Notes: generated by a model not told the origin, from the sequence alone. A stretch of DNA of 64,000 bases from Torymus aiolomorphi (GCA_036365515.1 CM070876.1:39207195-39271194), one strand, 5' to 3'. Positions 13,725-26,760 are shown, counted from the stretch's first letter. Program-made: numbers and translations.

Positions 13725-13975
13725 CTGTTATACCCGTACGTGAAATTAATAATTTTTCCTCACACCGGGCCGAAAGTACCTCATTCCCGCCCGGCTCTGA
13801 AACGGAAATATGGCATTTTTGGCCTCGATGTGAGGAAAAATAGTATACGCACCACGGGATTAATATTGGCCCCCAGCTCGTGTATGCCACCCTCGCCTTC
13901 GGCTCGGGTGGTAATTTACACGAGCTGTGAACTGTCCAAGTTTTTTCCTCCCATGGTGCGTAATATACTATAAAA
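13725..13975. repeat. Hairpin-core repeat locus with two nested hairpins
   Basis: An inverted pair TTTTTCCTCACA/TGTGAGGAAAAA brackets about 13755-13850. A second hairpin, 13874-13927, has perfect 11-bp arms (CAGCTCGTGTA/TACACGAGCTG) around CCACCCTCGCCTTCGGCTCG. TAGTATACGCACCACGGG and TGGTGCGTAATATACTA form a further inverted pair at about 13841 and 13953. Confidence 0.7.
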
Positions 13976-14372
13976 TATCTATACCTATATCCTCTTTTTT
14001 TTTATTTTAACAATATCCAAAGGTCTTCGTGTAAAATCATTTAATCTATATTTTGAAGTAAAACAAAAATTTTATTTTTTAATTCATTTGCAGAGCATAT
14101 TGGAGATAAATCATATTCATAAAATATATTTCTTAAAATTTTGATAAAAAAAGAAAAAAAAATGTTCAACTTCTATAATTATTATTTCGCAATTCATATT
14201 GTTAGAAATATTAAGTAAATACGCTTTTAAATGAAGTATTAGAAATTGGGACTGCACCTAAATATACCGTGTTTAAACAGATATTCGAGACTTACATTTT
14301 ATTTTTAGTAGACTATAATAGAACCCTAATATATTACCGAAAATGAAGAGTTGAATTGAACAATTCCGAATG

Positions 14373-14504
<132 letters not shown>

Positions 14505-15149
14505 ATGTGGTTCGCTTAAATTATGTAATATGCATTTGTATTAAAAAAAATTCTTTATTAAAATAAGATTTTTTAATTTAATTGTACCATTACAACTATA
14601 AAATAAATTATATTTAATTAACAGAACTCTATTATAGCTTACACTTTTAAACAATGTTATAATAAATCGTATATATATTCTATTTCATTCTTTTATAATT
14701 AAAAAGAACTATAATAGCTTTAGCGTTTAATATTGAATAGTATTTTCTTCATTTATTAGACGTCGTAATAAAATAAACGTTTCATCATTATTTGTATCAT
14801 GAAAGTTTACAATGATTTTATTACATCTTTAATTAATTTAGTCATACATTAATAATAGCGTCTACAAATATGTCTACTTATTCTTTTTTTTTTTTTTAAT
14901 TAAAATCAATAAAAAAAATAGTTTTACAATTTCAAATCTGCTGTCAAGTTGCAGTATACAGATATTTTTTAACAATTATAATAATTATATATAATAAAAA
15001 AAAAATAATTTCAATTTACTATAAAATTTAAAAGTATGTTTCATTAATTTAGAAACACCTGCTGTACGTATTGTACAATTCCACGTGTATACGTGTTGCA
15101 AATTTGCAATGTTCGTAGCAGAGAACCGAGCGAAATAAAAAAAAAAAAA

Positions 15150-15602
15150 AATAACAAGGAAAAGAAAGGGAGAAAAAAGAGTATTTATATATAAAGAGCG
15201 AGAGAGAGAAAGCACGAGTAAAAATAAGTGGAGTGGGGCAGTGGGGGGATAGAAGAACCGGAAGCTACCCTCTCCTAAGAATTAAAATGGTGACCATACT
15301 GGTGAAGAATCTAACCTCCATTAAATGGCAGTGTTTAACTTGACACTGTAGTGTGTAGGTATTTGTTTCAGCTTTATTGCTTTATATTATACGTACAAGA
15401 TATTGTACGAATGAGATTTGTTCAAAGAAAATCCCTATTTCACATATTATTATTGAATTTATTTATAACTTAAAAACACTTTTGACGCAATAATTTATTA
15501 AATTGTCTATGTAAGTATATTGTTTATATTATTCAACAGTAATATACTTCTCTGCAAAAAACTTTCAAATATTAGATAAATTTATTTAAAGAACTTTTTC
15601 AG
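15150..15602 (+). promoter_or_regulatory. IntS12 promoter and probable 5' non-coding exon
   Basis: A GA-rich tract (about 15195-15215) and an ETS-like ACCGGAAGC (about 15259) precede a less AT-rich stretch. A donor-like TGTAG|GTATTT at about 15358 could end a 5' untranslated exon, because the first coding exon begins right after a TTTTTCAG acceptor (15601-15602), one base before the ATG. The transcription start itself is not visible. Confidence 0.5.
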
Positions 15603-16864
15603 GATGACTGCCTTAGATTTAGATCCACAGTATGTGCAGGCTCTACGCTTACTTCATTCTACAAACAAGGATTCTGTTGAACAACTACGGAATCTTCTTG
15701 ATGAAGCGATTAGACAAAAATATGGAACATCTAAAATGTTATCTAATACATTGCATAAAAAAGTACTGTATTATATTCATATATCAATGTTTAAAGCATT
15801 TTTGAAAATTTATCATATGAAATTGTTTTTAAATTTTTAGTATACAATAGAAGAACCAGTATTGAGTGACCAAAGTAGTACTAGTAGTAAGAAAAGCAAA
15901 AGCTCTAGTTCATCAAAACATTCAAAGTCAAGCAAAAATAATTCTCCAGTAACTATACAAAGAGAGACTACTCCTGATCCACTACAAAGTGATGATAATT
16001 TAGCAGATATTTTAGAAGATGTTGCTTGCGTTATTTGTAAAGGAATGGATGTTGGAGCTAAAAATCGATTGGTCGAATGTGTAAAGTGTGGTTCTCTGTA
16101 TCATCAAGAATGTCATACACCACATATTCTTGATTCACAAGTTGACACTCATCCAGTTGATTGGTACTGTTGTAATTGTACCAAAACTCAACCAGTAAGT
16201 TATTATTCTTTTTTGAGAGAAATCATTTAAATCAACTTTCTTTTGAAATAAAATTCTTAATTTCATTACTTTTTGCTAGGTAATAAAAGAAAGAAGTTCT
16301 CCTAAAACTGTAATTGAAAGTAAATCGAAAGATTCCAAAAAATCATCGTCATCCAGTAAGTAAATAAAATAATAAATTAAGAATAATAATTTTAGTAAAA
16401 TTCGTAAATATTAGTAATGAGTAAAAAATAAATCATTTGTCGTTAAAGTTTTATTTTCTATGATTAGTAATAAATATTTATACTTGGAATGAATTTTTAA
16501 AAATTTTTAATAATATTCATTTAGTAATTTTGTAACTTAAAACTAAATACACGGTTAATTGTGATGTTAATTTTAGAATAAATTTCTTTTATGTTTAGGT
16601 TCGAAGCATTCAGATAAATACAAATCATCAAGTTCATCGAGTCAATCGTCAAGTTCTAATGGTAATAGTAGTTCGAATTCTAAATTAGTGCCAAACTTTC
16701 ATATAGTCAGTGCTGATCGAAGGCTAAAGGATATGATAAAAAAAGCAAAACAGGATAAAAAAAGCAGAAGTAGTAATTCTGGGTCAAGCAAGCACTCAAG
16801 TTCTAGTTCTTCATCAAAAAGTTCACATGAAAAATCATCTAATTATAAAAACAAATCAGATTAA
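15603..16864 (+). CDS. IntS12: Integrator complex subunit 12 (PHD-finger protein)
   Basis: A small subunit of the nuclear Integrator complex, which cleaves snRNA 3' ends and terminates promoter-proximal transcription. Coding exons: 15604-15762, 15841-16194, 16280-16355, 16599-16864. All are GT-AG and in phase, and the stop is TAA at 16862; total 284 residues. The N-terminus (LDPQYVQALRLLHSTNKDS, then LRNLLDEAI) matches the conserved IntS12 microdomain that anchors the protein to the complex. A C4HC3 PHD finger covers about 116-166 (C116, C119, C133, C136, H141, C144, C163, C166, with W161). The rest is Ser/Lys-rich low complexity, ending near a conserved-looking LKDMIKKAKQDKKSR. The protein is shorter than the human one (about 460 residues), as expected of insects. 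AATAAA follows at 16896. The gene lies divergent from legless and convergent with PlexB. Confidence 0.93.
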
Positions 16865-16895
16865 TTTAATAACTGAATAAGTAGTGTAAATATAA

Positions 16896-16901
16896 AATAA
16901 A
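16896..16901 (+). terminator. Polyadenylation signal of IntS12
   Basis: AATAAA lies 32 bases after the stop codon, in an AT-rich context, the usual place for 3'-end formation in a compact insect gene. Confidence 0.6.
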
Positions 16902-17460
16902 AATTTTTATATTTTGTAAACATCTGTAAATGAGTTCATGAAAATAATTTTTGTAAATATATAGATAGATAAATTAATATTCTCATGAAACATATTAATA
17001 ATTAATTGTGCACATTTAATTTAAACTTTTTAACATTAATAGAGAAAATATTTTTATTTCGTGGAACAAAATGATAAATTAAAATGAATATTTCAATTAG
17101 TTATTCTAAATAGTTCAAATACATAGAACTTGTACAATTACATTAGTAACATTTATACAAACAATAAGAAACCTCCTCTCTTAACAATAAATGCATTACA
17201 TAATAAATCATACTTATTATGTTTTATTTTTAACCTATTAACTATATATTATTAACTATACTATACATTATTCATTCATAAAGTTAATTAAATTAAATCG
17301 AGTATAATAAAAAAAAAATCATTTTAATATATTCTAATTCAAAATAAGGTGAATAAAGTAATAAAAAACTATTTTTCTAAACATCTTTAATATTATTATA
17401 CAGTAATAAATAAATATAGTAATCTAAAGAATATTTATACAAAAAATTATATTTGATAAG
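16902..17460. other. AT-rich intergenic DNA
   Basis: Poly-A/T runs only. No gene, hairpin or element was recognised. Confidence 0.5.
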
Positions 17461-18180
17461 CCACCGCATCAAAGATAACTGAGTCGAAATGGATTCGTAT
17501 CTCGCGCCTGGCACATTACCGATCGAGTAATCACAAATTTACTATATCGATCGTATTGCGTTTTCCATGGCCAGCGAACTGCAAATAAGAGGATGAAGTC
17601 TATCTTCGATGCCGTACCTATGTATGCCCCCCCCCCCCTCCGTTTTCCAATCGAAAATTGTTACTGGAATGTTGGAAGCATTACTAATTACAGATTCCCA
17701 TATTCAATTTTTCGTTATTATATGTATGTACTTTTTAGTTTATTTAGTTTATCTGCATACAACCTTTTCTTGACCCAGTAAATGATTTATACTCTTTACA
17801 CTCGCTTTCGATCCATACTTTTTAAAAATGGTAAACGCAAACCTCCCATCAGTCCTTCTAGCCAGATCTTGATCACTACTTTACGGCAGAGAACTGAAGG
17901 TTTTTTTATCTCTCTGTTGGCTGAAGCATCATTCGGTTACCCTAAGTATGTTTTTGATATTAATGTCACACATCCCATACGCAAGCTTAAACACCAAAAT
18001 CATATTCAAGTCACCTACCGTACCTACCCTTTGTTAGAAACGAAAAATCAACGGTCACCGAAATTGCGTAGGTATATGCCGCGGTCATTCATGGGCCATG
18101 CAGGTAAGTATTGTAACCATCACCCAGCGCTGCTTACCTTTGGTTTCAAAGTTCTGGTCTCAATTTTTCGTTCTTGAAAG
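17461..18180 (+). other. Unassigned, less AT-rich segment with open frames and a splice-donor-like site
   Basis: Composition rises above the AT-rich flanks. Two adjoining plus-strand open frames (17593-17781 and 17782-18177) resemble no family I know. A good donor, CATGCAG|GTAAGTATT, occurs at about 18103. A 12-base C run lies at 17627-17638. It could be a non-coding exon, a decayed mobile element or chance. I assign no function. Confidence 0.25.
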
Positions 18181-18559
18181 TTGTTTTATTAAAGCTTCTC
18201 AATCAAAATTCAATGACAAAAATAATCGGCAAAAGTAAAAAAAAAGTACGAATAGAGCAAAAAAGTTTCTAACTGTAACATGAATATGCAATAATATAAA
18301 AGAAGTTATACTTCAAATTCCAGAAATACTATTTATTCAAAAAATAAAATCCTGAAAAATCTGAAATATTTATTCCTTTATAATTATAAACTTGTTTTTT
18401 GAAGTAATGATTTTTAGGAATAAAATAAATTTTCGACATTTTTATCATTTAGTAATACTTAAAATCTTTTAGAATATTTATACGCTGTATTAAATAATCA
18501 TAACTTGACAAAAAATTATAATTTTGTAGTCATTTTATTTTAAGAATTATTTTTTTTTT

Positions 18560-19094
18560 ATCATCTTTCCTACCCCGTATACCCTATTCGACGGGACGCC
18601 CCCACCACCGCCTTGGCGTGGGTGCGTTTGGTCCTAATAAACACCCTTCCCTATATCCCGCACTATTCTTGCATTTACCCAGGGTTCGCGCGCTTGCACA
18701 CGCTTCCTATGGTGTGAGAAAACCTCAATGCCACGAGGGAAAACCCATACTAAGGACAGCGGGCAGAGGAGTCAAACTTGAGTATGTAGAGAAAAAAGCT
18801 CAGGTTATTTTCTCCCCTAAGCCTGCCGGCTTAAACACCATTAATGTTCTCTGTCGGTACAACAGAGCGGTGCCATCTAAGTTGTAAAAACTGCTTATTT
18901 GTTGTTACTTGGATGCTCACTCTGCCATGCAACCAGAAAGTGCATTTAATAGGCCAGCTGCGCGAGCCGCGGTCTTACCGAGGCACATGATCAATTTTTT
19001 CATTCGAAAAAAAGTCAGAGGTGCCCGGCCGGGAGTCGAACCCGAGTCTCCCGGACGGGAGGCCAGGCTCTTACCCATGAGCCACCGCAGCTCT
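18560..19094 (-). mobile_element. tRNA-headed SINE
   Basis: Read on the minus strand, 19092-19021 is a tRNA-like head with an A box (TGGCTCATGGG) and a B box (GGTTCGACTCC). These are internal RNA polymerase III promoters. The D and T arms pair, but the acceptor and anticodon stems do not, so it is not a working tRNA. A tRNA-unrelated body follows to about 18560. The left limit is uncertain, and no clear target duplication was found. Confidence 0.72.
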
Positions 19095-20521
19095 AAAAAT
19101 TACTATATTTTATATATTTAATTATTCGGAAAACTTATACTTTACATGCCAGAATCAGAATATGTCCTAATTCTCGTTGTGACTTTAGAAAATTAAGTAG
19201 TTAATAATATACACCCATCCATTACAATATACTTAGTTACAGGACTGACAGGGTGAATTCCCCCTTTATAGAATAGTACAAATTCCCGCTTATACGAAAA
19301 TACAACAAAGATTCAGATGCGCCAATCGACATTTTCATAATTAAAATTACCGAATAATTTTATAAAACTACTCAAAATTGTTATCCGATGCTATTTTAAA
19401 ATACAAATAAGTTTCGGTCTTTGTAATCTGATATTAACAAAAATTTAACAAACTTCCGTAAGCTAAAATCATCAAAATTCGTATTTAAGAAACCCTTTCC
19501 AAACTTGACTTTTCTATTTCTGCATGTCACTTAAAATATGAGAAAAAATTATTAAAAAATATTTAGCGACAGTTTTTTAACATAAACTCCTACTTCAAAT
19601 GTAAATCTAAATGAAAATCATTCAGACAAAACAGTCGTAAATAAACTTTCTAACTAAGAAAATCAAACTAGAAGAAAAGAGCTGGCATTTGTATTTTTGG
19701 AATTAAAAAAATGTTGAATTTTTCTAAATTTACATTGGTTAAAAAAGTTTCAAATAAAAATAAACGAAACACACCAACAAATGTAAAAATCCAGGCATCT
19801 CAATTTGTTTGATGTTTCGTGTATTTTGATGCTCAACTGTGAACCAAATTATCTTTAGAAAGGGTCAATATTTTTTAATTTCGAAAAAACAAATGAATTT
19901 TTTTCTTCTTTCTCGACGTTTCGTAGGGGCTTGTCACATATTTTTTTAATTTATAATGTTTATGTCAAACAGTTATACCAGAAAGTTTTTTTGTTTAAAC
20001 AATTTTATCATATATCATGAAAAACACACAGAACGCACAGTCGCACACGGCACACATACACGCGCGCACGCGCAAATAGAAATATCTATATAGCCTATAG
20101 AAGGAGGTGTGCTTAAAAAAATATACATCAAGCTCTATATAACCCGGGCACGGTATAATAGAGGGGGCCTAAGAGGTCCACCAAGGTTTTTCTTATGTAT
20201 TTTGACCCCCTGAATCTGAATCTGTAATGTTAAAGTGGTCAATAAATTATTTATTAATAAAACTGTTATAAACAAATTAAAAAATGATTTATTTTGATTT
20301 TTAAAAATTTCTAAGCTGTTGTCCGTCATTTTCTAAGAGAAAAATTTTCTTTGGTTGTTTTCTTTCAAATGCGTAGTTTCCGAGAAAAAAATTCTCAAAA
20401 ATTCTTAAAAATTTTAAAAATACCGAAAGATGCGAATTTTAAATAATGGATAGATCTCTTTGCATTGAAATTAGAAAAATCGCTTCTGTAATTAAATTTG
20501 TAATATATTTATAATAAAAAT
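19095..20521. other. Intergenic AT-rich DNA
   Basis: No gene was seen. A short CACACA/GCGCGC patch lies near 20035-20080. The remainder is low-complexity AT-rich DNA. Confidence 0.45.
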
Positions 20522-20525
20522 TTAA

Positions 20526-20982
20526 GGGGATGTAGGAGCGAACTTTACCGATGGTGACCTCCACCTCGAGCCGCATTTCCCATTGTTCGCGCAAAATTTA
20601 CTTCGTAATACAGAAAATTAAGTTGCTAATGATTTTTTATCGTGCAAAGAACGCGGGATCACAGCATTTTCAATAATCAAAATGTTCAATAATTTATATA
20701 ATGCAATATTCTTAAAATTGACGCGTGGAATTACGTAAAAGTGACGGTTATCTTACAATTTTCTATGTGAAACGTCATCCTCACCTCGCCTCGTATTTCC
20801 CATTGTTTGGTTTAACTAAAAATTATTAAATGCTGTATAACATTTATAAACATTCCTTATTATAACAAGAACACGCGATCACCGTATTTTTGTGCTTTAT
20901 GATTGTACACTTTTTTTATTTATGATATAAAGTTTTTGAGGTTAGGAAATTTTCAACCAATCAGCGTGGCTCCGACATCACC
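20526..20982. mobile_element. TTAA-flanked MITE built of two related halves
   Basis: Flanked by TTAA at 20522-20525 and 20983-20986. The left end is GGGGATGTAGGAGC; the right end read inversely is GGTGATGTCGGAGC. Inside, two related direct repeats begin near GCATTTCCCATTGTTCG and GTATTTCCCATTGTTTGG and each reaches a CGNGATCAC motif. A matching right end (GGCTCCGACATCCCCTTAA) occurs at about 52418-52436. Confidence 0.65.
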
Positions 20983-21004
20983 TTAAGAGTTGAATAAAAT
21001 CATA

Positions 21005-21110
21005 GTATATTATGCAACAAGGCGTAAAATGCGATTTTTCGCGCGATCACGCGAGTGGGTAAATCGTATGCTCGAGTCGCATACGATATTTTGTGCAACA
21101 CTGTGCGTAA
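21005..21110. repeat. Hairpin-core repeat locus
   Basis: TAGTATATTATGCAACAAGG is followed by GCGCGATCACGCGAGTGGG and a perfect 9-bp hairpin ATCGTATGC/GCATACGAT (21063-21087, loop TCGAGTC). The first motif is shared, inverted, with 89-108. Confidence 0.55.
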
Positions 21111-22149
21111 AAATAAGATTTTACATCCATTTTAAGGGCTTGTAATGCTACTTTATGTAAACTTGAAAAAATCAAGTTTCAGCTGGGGCGTTGAATGTTG
21201 CGCTCCGGGGGAGGAGCGAGCAGCAAGAGGGTCGGCGAAGCTGGCTCTTGCATGGTACGCGATCCTCCCGGAGTGTGAAATTCTATGTCCCAGTTGCAAA
21301 AACATGGTTGTTTTCAAGAGTACTATAAAGTAGCATTTTCCGCACATTGTTGCCAAAAATTCTATATACAAAATTGTATAAGAAAATATCTCGATTTTCC
21401 TTGATAGGTATGGAATTGGATTTAAATTTAATTAGATTAGACTCAACAAAACTTAAAGAACTATTCGGAAAAACAATATATGAATCAAATCACCGTGTTT
21501 ATTATTTTTTTTTTTCGAAAGTGTAGGTTTTAATTAAGAAATCCAGTGCATTCGTTAAGCGGATTAAAATATCAAATACTGACGCAAAAAAGGTTTGTAA
21601 TTTAATTTACGGGTGAAAATGAATGTCCGGCTTAACATATGCATCATTTCATACGTCTATTCGTCCGTAATTCACGTAATCTGCATTTTCGAATTTACAT
21701 AACAAACCGTATAACAAGCTTGATGCATATTTTTAATTAAAAGAGACACAATTTCCGAGGAAAAACTAAAACTAGAACTGTTGACAAAGCTTTTCAAGGA
21801 AGATTAAGTTTTAATTTCATTAAATAACTAGATGACTGTAGAAACAAGCGGGCGCAATCTCGGTATAATGCGGCAATCATTTTTCTGCGCAATGCATTAT
21901 TCAAATATCAAAATAAATAGGAAAAGGCAATTTAAAATTTCTGAGGAGAAAAAATTATTATTATATAGTTCGAAAATGAAGGCGTAACTGTGAAATAAAA
22001 TGTAAAATTGAGAAAAATAAAGTTTTAAATGAAGTAATAATTAATCTGACTAAGAATATTTAATCTAAAAAATGGAGCGCGTAATTTACGGGAAGAATGG
22101 AAATGCAAAATGTTGGAGGCTTTATGTAGTCGGTCTCATTGTCGCGTGC

Positions 22150-22585
22150 ATTTCAAAGTAATTGGCTGTTTCGCTTATACGCCAAACTGCATTGAAAGAG
22201 AGGACACACACTCAAAAGCCGGGGGAGGTCGCGAGGAAGGGAGAAAAGGTTCACTCGAAAAAAGAAGGGTGAAAGTTGGCTGGTGAAGGGGAGAAATGAA
22301 TAAATCAAGCCAGGTTGTTTATAATACCAATATATTTTTGCAATTCTCCAAATGCTTAAATCGTTCGTTCCTATACGTCCCATCGAAAATTTGGCAAGAG
22401 TCATTTCGTTTCGGTTCGAGTGTCTTTCTTCCTGTATATATATGTATATATATAATAATGACGTATGCGCGAGCGCGTAATACGCGCAACTTACAGTCTA
22501 ACTTGCGCCTCGTGTAGGAGGCGAGGGGGACGCGCGCTCTCGTTCCACCCTCTCTCACTCTCGTATCCTTATATATGCGCTCCTT

Positions 22586-22630
<45 letters not shown>

Positions 22631-23720
22631 ACTCCTCGTCTTCTTCGATGAAGGGGACATGCATACATACGCGTGCGTGTGTGCGATGGGACACGGTAGT
22701 GCATATGTGAGTGTGGATGTGGCAGCCGGGGTAGGTTGGGTTTCGCTATTTACAACGGAGCACAAGGACATACAAGGGTGCAGCAAACGCCGGCGACGTC
22801 GGAGCGTCCATCCATCCATCCCTTGACAATCGGACGGGGGTGGGAGGAGGAGGGGCTGGGTTATAGGGAAAAAAACAACGGGAAAACAGGGGGTTCTCTC
22901 GCGAAGATCACGTTCTCGCGTACACTTGCGCGCGCTGCTGGGAGAAGGAAAAAGAACGCAGAAACGTCGCCATTCTTCAAATCGCTAGTGCCCGCGCATT
23001 CTCATTTTTCTTTTCTCCCTTGCACCCTCTCTTTTTTCTTTCTTTCTCTCCCTTTAAAAATGTGCTGCGCGCATAGTGGAGAGCACCGAGCGCGCACACG
23101 GCTACTACAGGAATATTACGTACATATGTATAACGGAATCGCTCTCTCTCTCGCTCTCTCTCTCACCCTCTTTCTCTCTTTCTCGCGCACACCCACAGGG
23201 CAGGAATAAAAAGAAAAAAGCAAAAAAGCGCCGCTCCTTTCTGACTCTCTCTCTCTCTCTCACTCCTCGCTCTCTAGCTCGTTCGCGCGCACCCGGCGTG
23301 TACATATCGTTCGCTCTCTATCTCACTCACACTCATATCGCATTCTCGATTTCCTTCATATTTTTTCCATTCTCTCACTCGCTCGCTCGTTCGCTCGCTC
23401 ACTCGCGCTCCCGCTCTTATGTATAAAGTAGCGCCAGAGTACGTCGACCCCTTCGCGGAGCGCGCGAGCCCACAAAGAGTATTTCATCACGTTTTTATTT
23501 GTTGCTCGCTCTCGCTTTCTCTCACCCTCGCTTCGCAAACTACGCACTTGGATATATGTATATATCCCTAATTATACGAAATCCTGACATCTCGTCCAAT
23601 TCTTACGTTATATACGACTATCCTTCGACTACTTTTTTGTCTTCTTCTTCGCTTTCTAGATACCCCATATTATGCATCGCGCCCCCGCTCTAAAAATTAT
23701 GGAGAATGCGATGCGTAATT
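22150..23720. promoter_or_regulatory. Unassigned CT/CpG-rich island
   Basis: Dense CTCTCTC tracts ((TC)n at 22590-22626, others at 23140-23180 and 23240-23265) and many CpGs stand out sharply from AT-rich flanks. The style equals the legless and putative PlexB promoter islands. No gene could be attached on either strand. It may be the promoter of an unannotated non-coding or distal gene, or part of a regulatory element. Overlapping Ser/Leu and Arg-rich open frames are composition artefacts. Confidence 0.4.
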
Positions 23721-26700
23721 ATACGGGCCTTTCTTCTTATTACATTCCTTAAAGTTATAAAGTTCACGCGCACAATTGACAAGCTTATTTTCTTTTATTT
23801 ATTTATTTATTTATCTGCTTACTTGCTTATTTCCTTAACTTTGTTTGACGCTATTGTATGCTTTAGTATTTTATTTTTCACATTTTTCTGTTTTATATAT
23901 AAACTTTTTGTCAGTATGTACTTTGCTCTGCTGGTTTCAAAGTGTCTACCAGGTTACTTCGTTGGTTTTTTCATTCACAGTCCTTAGCGCACTTAAATTT
24001 TTAATTCTCTCCGTTTCAAGTCTATATAAATTGCGGACAAGAAGAAAGTATATTAAGGAAATGTACTTTAATTGAGTATTTTGCAGCCAGTCTTAAAGTT
24101 TATTCTTATTTAAAAGTCTTTTTGTTTCTCTTGATCTTTATGCAAGAGTTTGCGAGCTATTTTAATTGCTGGTAGACACTCTTTATTTATTCTTTATAGT
24201 ATTTGTGTATTTTTATTGAAAATGAGCCAGTAAAATAACGACATGCTATTTAGTATTTTTTGTAAAAGATATATATGTATATATTTAACACAAATATTAT
24301 TTTTTATCGTATTGAGAATATATATGACAATCCTATATTCAATATCGATGATAAATTACTATTAAATTCAAAATTAATAACCTCAATGTAGTTATATTGG
24401 ATGCTTAATTAACATGTCATTGTTAAGTTGTATGCACAACTTTTACAATCGCGCTTGTGTGCATGTTAAACGAGTACAAATGCGCGCAAAACACCAGAAA
24501 AACATTGTATTAAAGTCCATTTAAATCTGAAATTTGTATGAGAATTTCAATATCATATGTCGACGAAACATTAAACAACTTTTTTTCTACCAAACCCGTC
24601 GTCGCTTAAGGTTTTGACACTTAATAATATATTATTAAAAAGTATATAATAATGTACAAAATAATTTATTAGCAATATTCAAATACATATCGAGTTCGAT
24701 TGCATGTACATACATCTAATCTTTTGATGCTACTCACCCCAATCTCTTCTTCGGGAGAATTGACGGATAAATGAATCGTTACAAAAGGAGCAATCCTATC
24801 ACTGTCTACATTCCCACCTTCGGATCGGTTAATTAATTACTTATACTCAAATCAACATTTACGTATTCACTACTTGTAACGACAAGGTTAATTTTATAAT
24901 TTTACTCTAAGTTTTCGTTTATCGTGTTTCTACTCTATATAGACTTTCTTCGACCTTGCGGAAAGAGACATATGTCGCGTACGGGGCTAAGCGATCTAAT
25001 AGTAGAAAACTAAACGAAATGCGGGTCTCTTCTTTTTCTCGCTCTGTATCGATCGAAGATGGACTTCGCTTATGTACGACGATAATCATCGGTAAAAGCT
25101 ACTATACGTACTGGAGTCGCTCGACTAGACCATCAGGGAGAAAACGGGACAAACATACAGAAGAGACGCTTTCAACGCAACAGAATTCAGTCTGGAGTCG
25201 AGCGGGATTGCACATCGAATGTACGCAAGTCTCTGTGCTTCGTTTATGAGAATCTGAAAGTGCGCATCTGAGAGAACACTTGAAAACATTTTAACCATTA
25301 ACTCGAGTTTTACTTCCTTCTGAAGTACTTATTTTATTAGCGTAAATGAAATTTTTAGTTTTAATGTAAAGGTTTCGTGGGGGGTCAAACAAATTACGCT
25401 TTATCGGCGATATATTTTATTAATCAGGTTGACAGTATTTAAAATATTTGTACAATTTTTACAGTGACTTCAAATAACAATAAGTCATTTACTTAATATA
25501 TCTCTCGAACTCATTTCAGAGGCTTGAAATTCAGCAAAATTTTCGTCTGAGCATGCGAAGTTCATATTTGATAGAACGAGAAAAAGAATTACAACAGTTC
25601 TTCCTTGTACACATATATAAGGGAAGACATACCATATCACTTGAGATGGAGCCAGTAAAATATACATATTCGTTATTATTTATCTGTTAAGTCGGAAATA
25701 TGAGAAAATAACTTTTATTTATCTTGCACATTTTAACTTTTGTATACTTAGTACAAATTTTTCCATCACAAAAATATTTTCTTTAAAAGGTTATTCTTAT
25801 ATAAATAATCTTGCTGAGCATAAGTATGCAGCACAAATGGCTGCACGTAAAGGCCTTATGTAGGGAAATCTTATAAATAGCTTACCACGGTTCTGTTACT
25901 TTTATATCATTCCCGTGAGCATGGGAGGCCGAGAATTCAGAACATTTATTAAACATAAGAATGAAATATTTTCTGATAAGTGGTTTATTAATGATTTAAT
26001 TTTATACGAATTTTGATTTTTAAAGTTTTATCATTATTTTAAATTTCCGAACTAACTTTTAACGAAAAGTACTTTTTACTGAATCAATCTCAAGGAAATA
26101 TATTATTACACATATAAATGTCGCACTGCACACGCATACACCGTAAAAAAGCAAATGTAAAAAAAATTGTATTCATAATTTATATCACTGGATGTACTAC
26201 TTAAATATTGCGATTTCATTACAAATTTTGTTTTATCGTATAATTACTATTTCGAGTACCAACAATAAAACGACTGCGATTAAAAGTTCGTAAGTATAGA
26301 TATTATACATATATATATATTCGTAATTTAAGTAAATTATGTTACGTGATACCATTAAATGCGCAATGTACAAGAGTTTCATTTTCAATTAGGCATAATG
26401 TTCCTATATTGATTGAAAATAAAACAATCGGAAATACGGATATCCAAATTTGTCGCTTTAATTACCGAATAAATTCAGACTAGTAATTTTACAGATTACT
26501 TTTTTACAGTGCCATTCTAAACACCATACGCGTGTGCAGAGATGGACAGCGATCTGACTCGATCGTAGACTATAGACGGGTCGCGCTGACTTAAAGTCGC
26601 ATAAAGCTAGCTTGTTCGAGTAGTTTAGTATATAAATAAATACGGTACGGATAGATACGTTATACATAGGTCGGCGACACGAGTGACGCCGGATGGAATC

Positions 26701-26760
26701 GCGCTGCACGAAAGCCGGAAGGCCCAGGCGGACGCTGCTTCAAAGGCCTCTACTCTACAC
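23721..26760. other. Intergenic region without recognised genes
   Basis: AT-rich to about 24700, then somewhat more mixed composition with scattered CpG (for example 24950-25250 and 26520-26760). No coding similarity was recognised. The mixed part might belong to a long 3' untranslated region of PlexB, which is transcribed toward here, but nothing proves this. Confidence 0.35.

Noticed and set aside
19021..19092. Functional tRNA gene
   Set aside because: A and B boxes and T arm are present, but acceptor and anticodon stems do not pair, and a SINE-like body follows.
22465..23547. Open frames of up to 157 codons in the CT-rich island
   Set aside because: They are mostly Ser/Leu or Arg/Glu runs from CT/GA tracts, and both strands are equally open.
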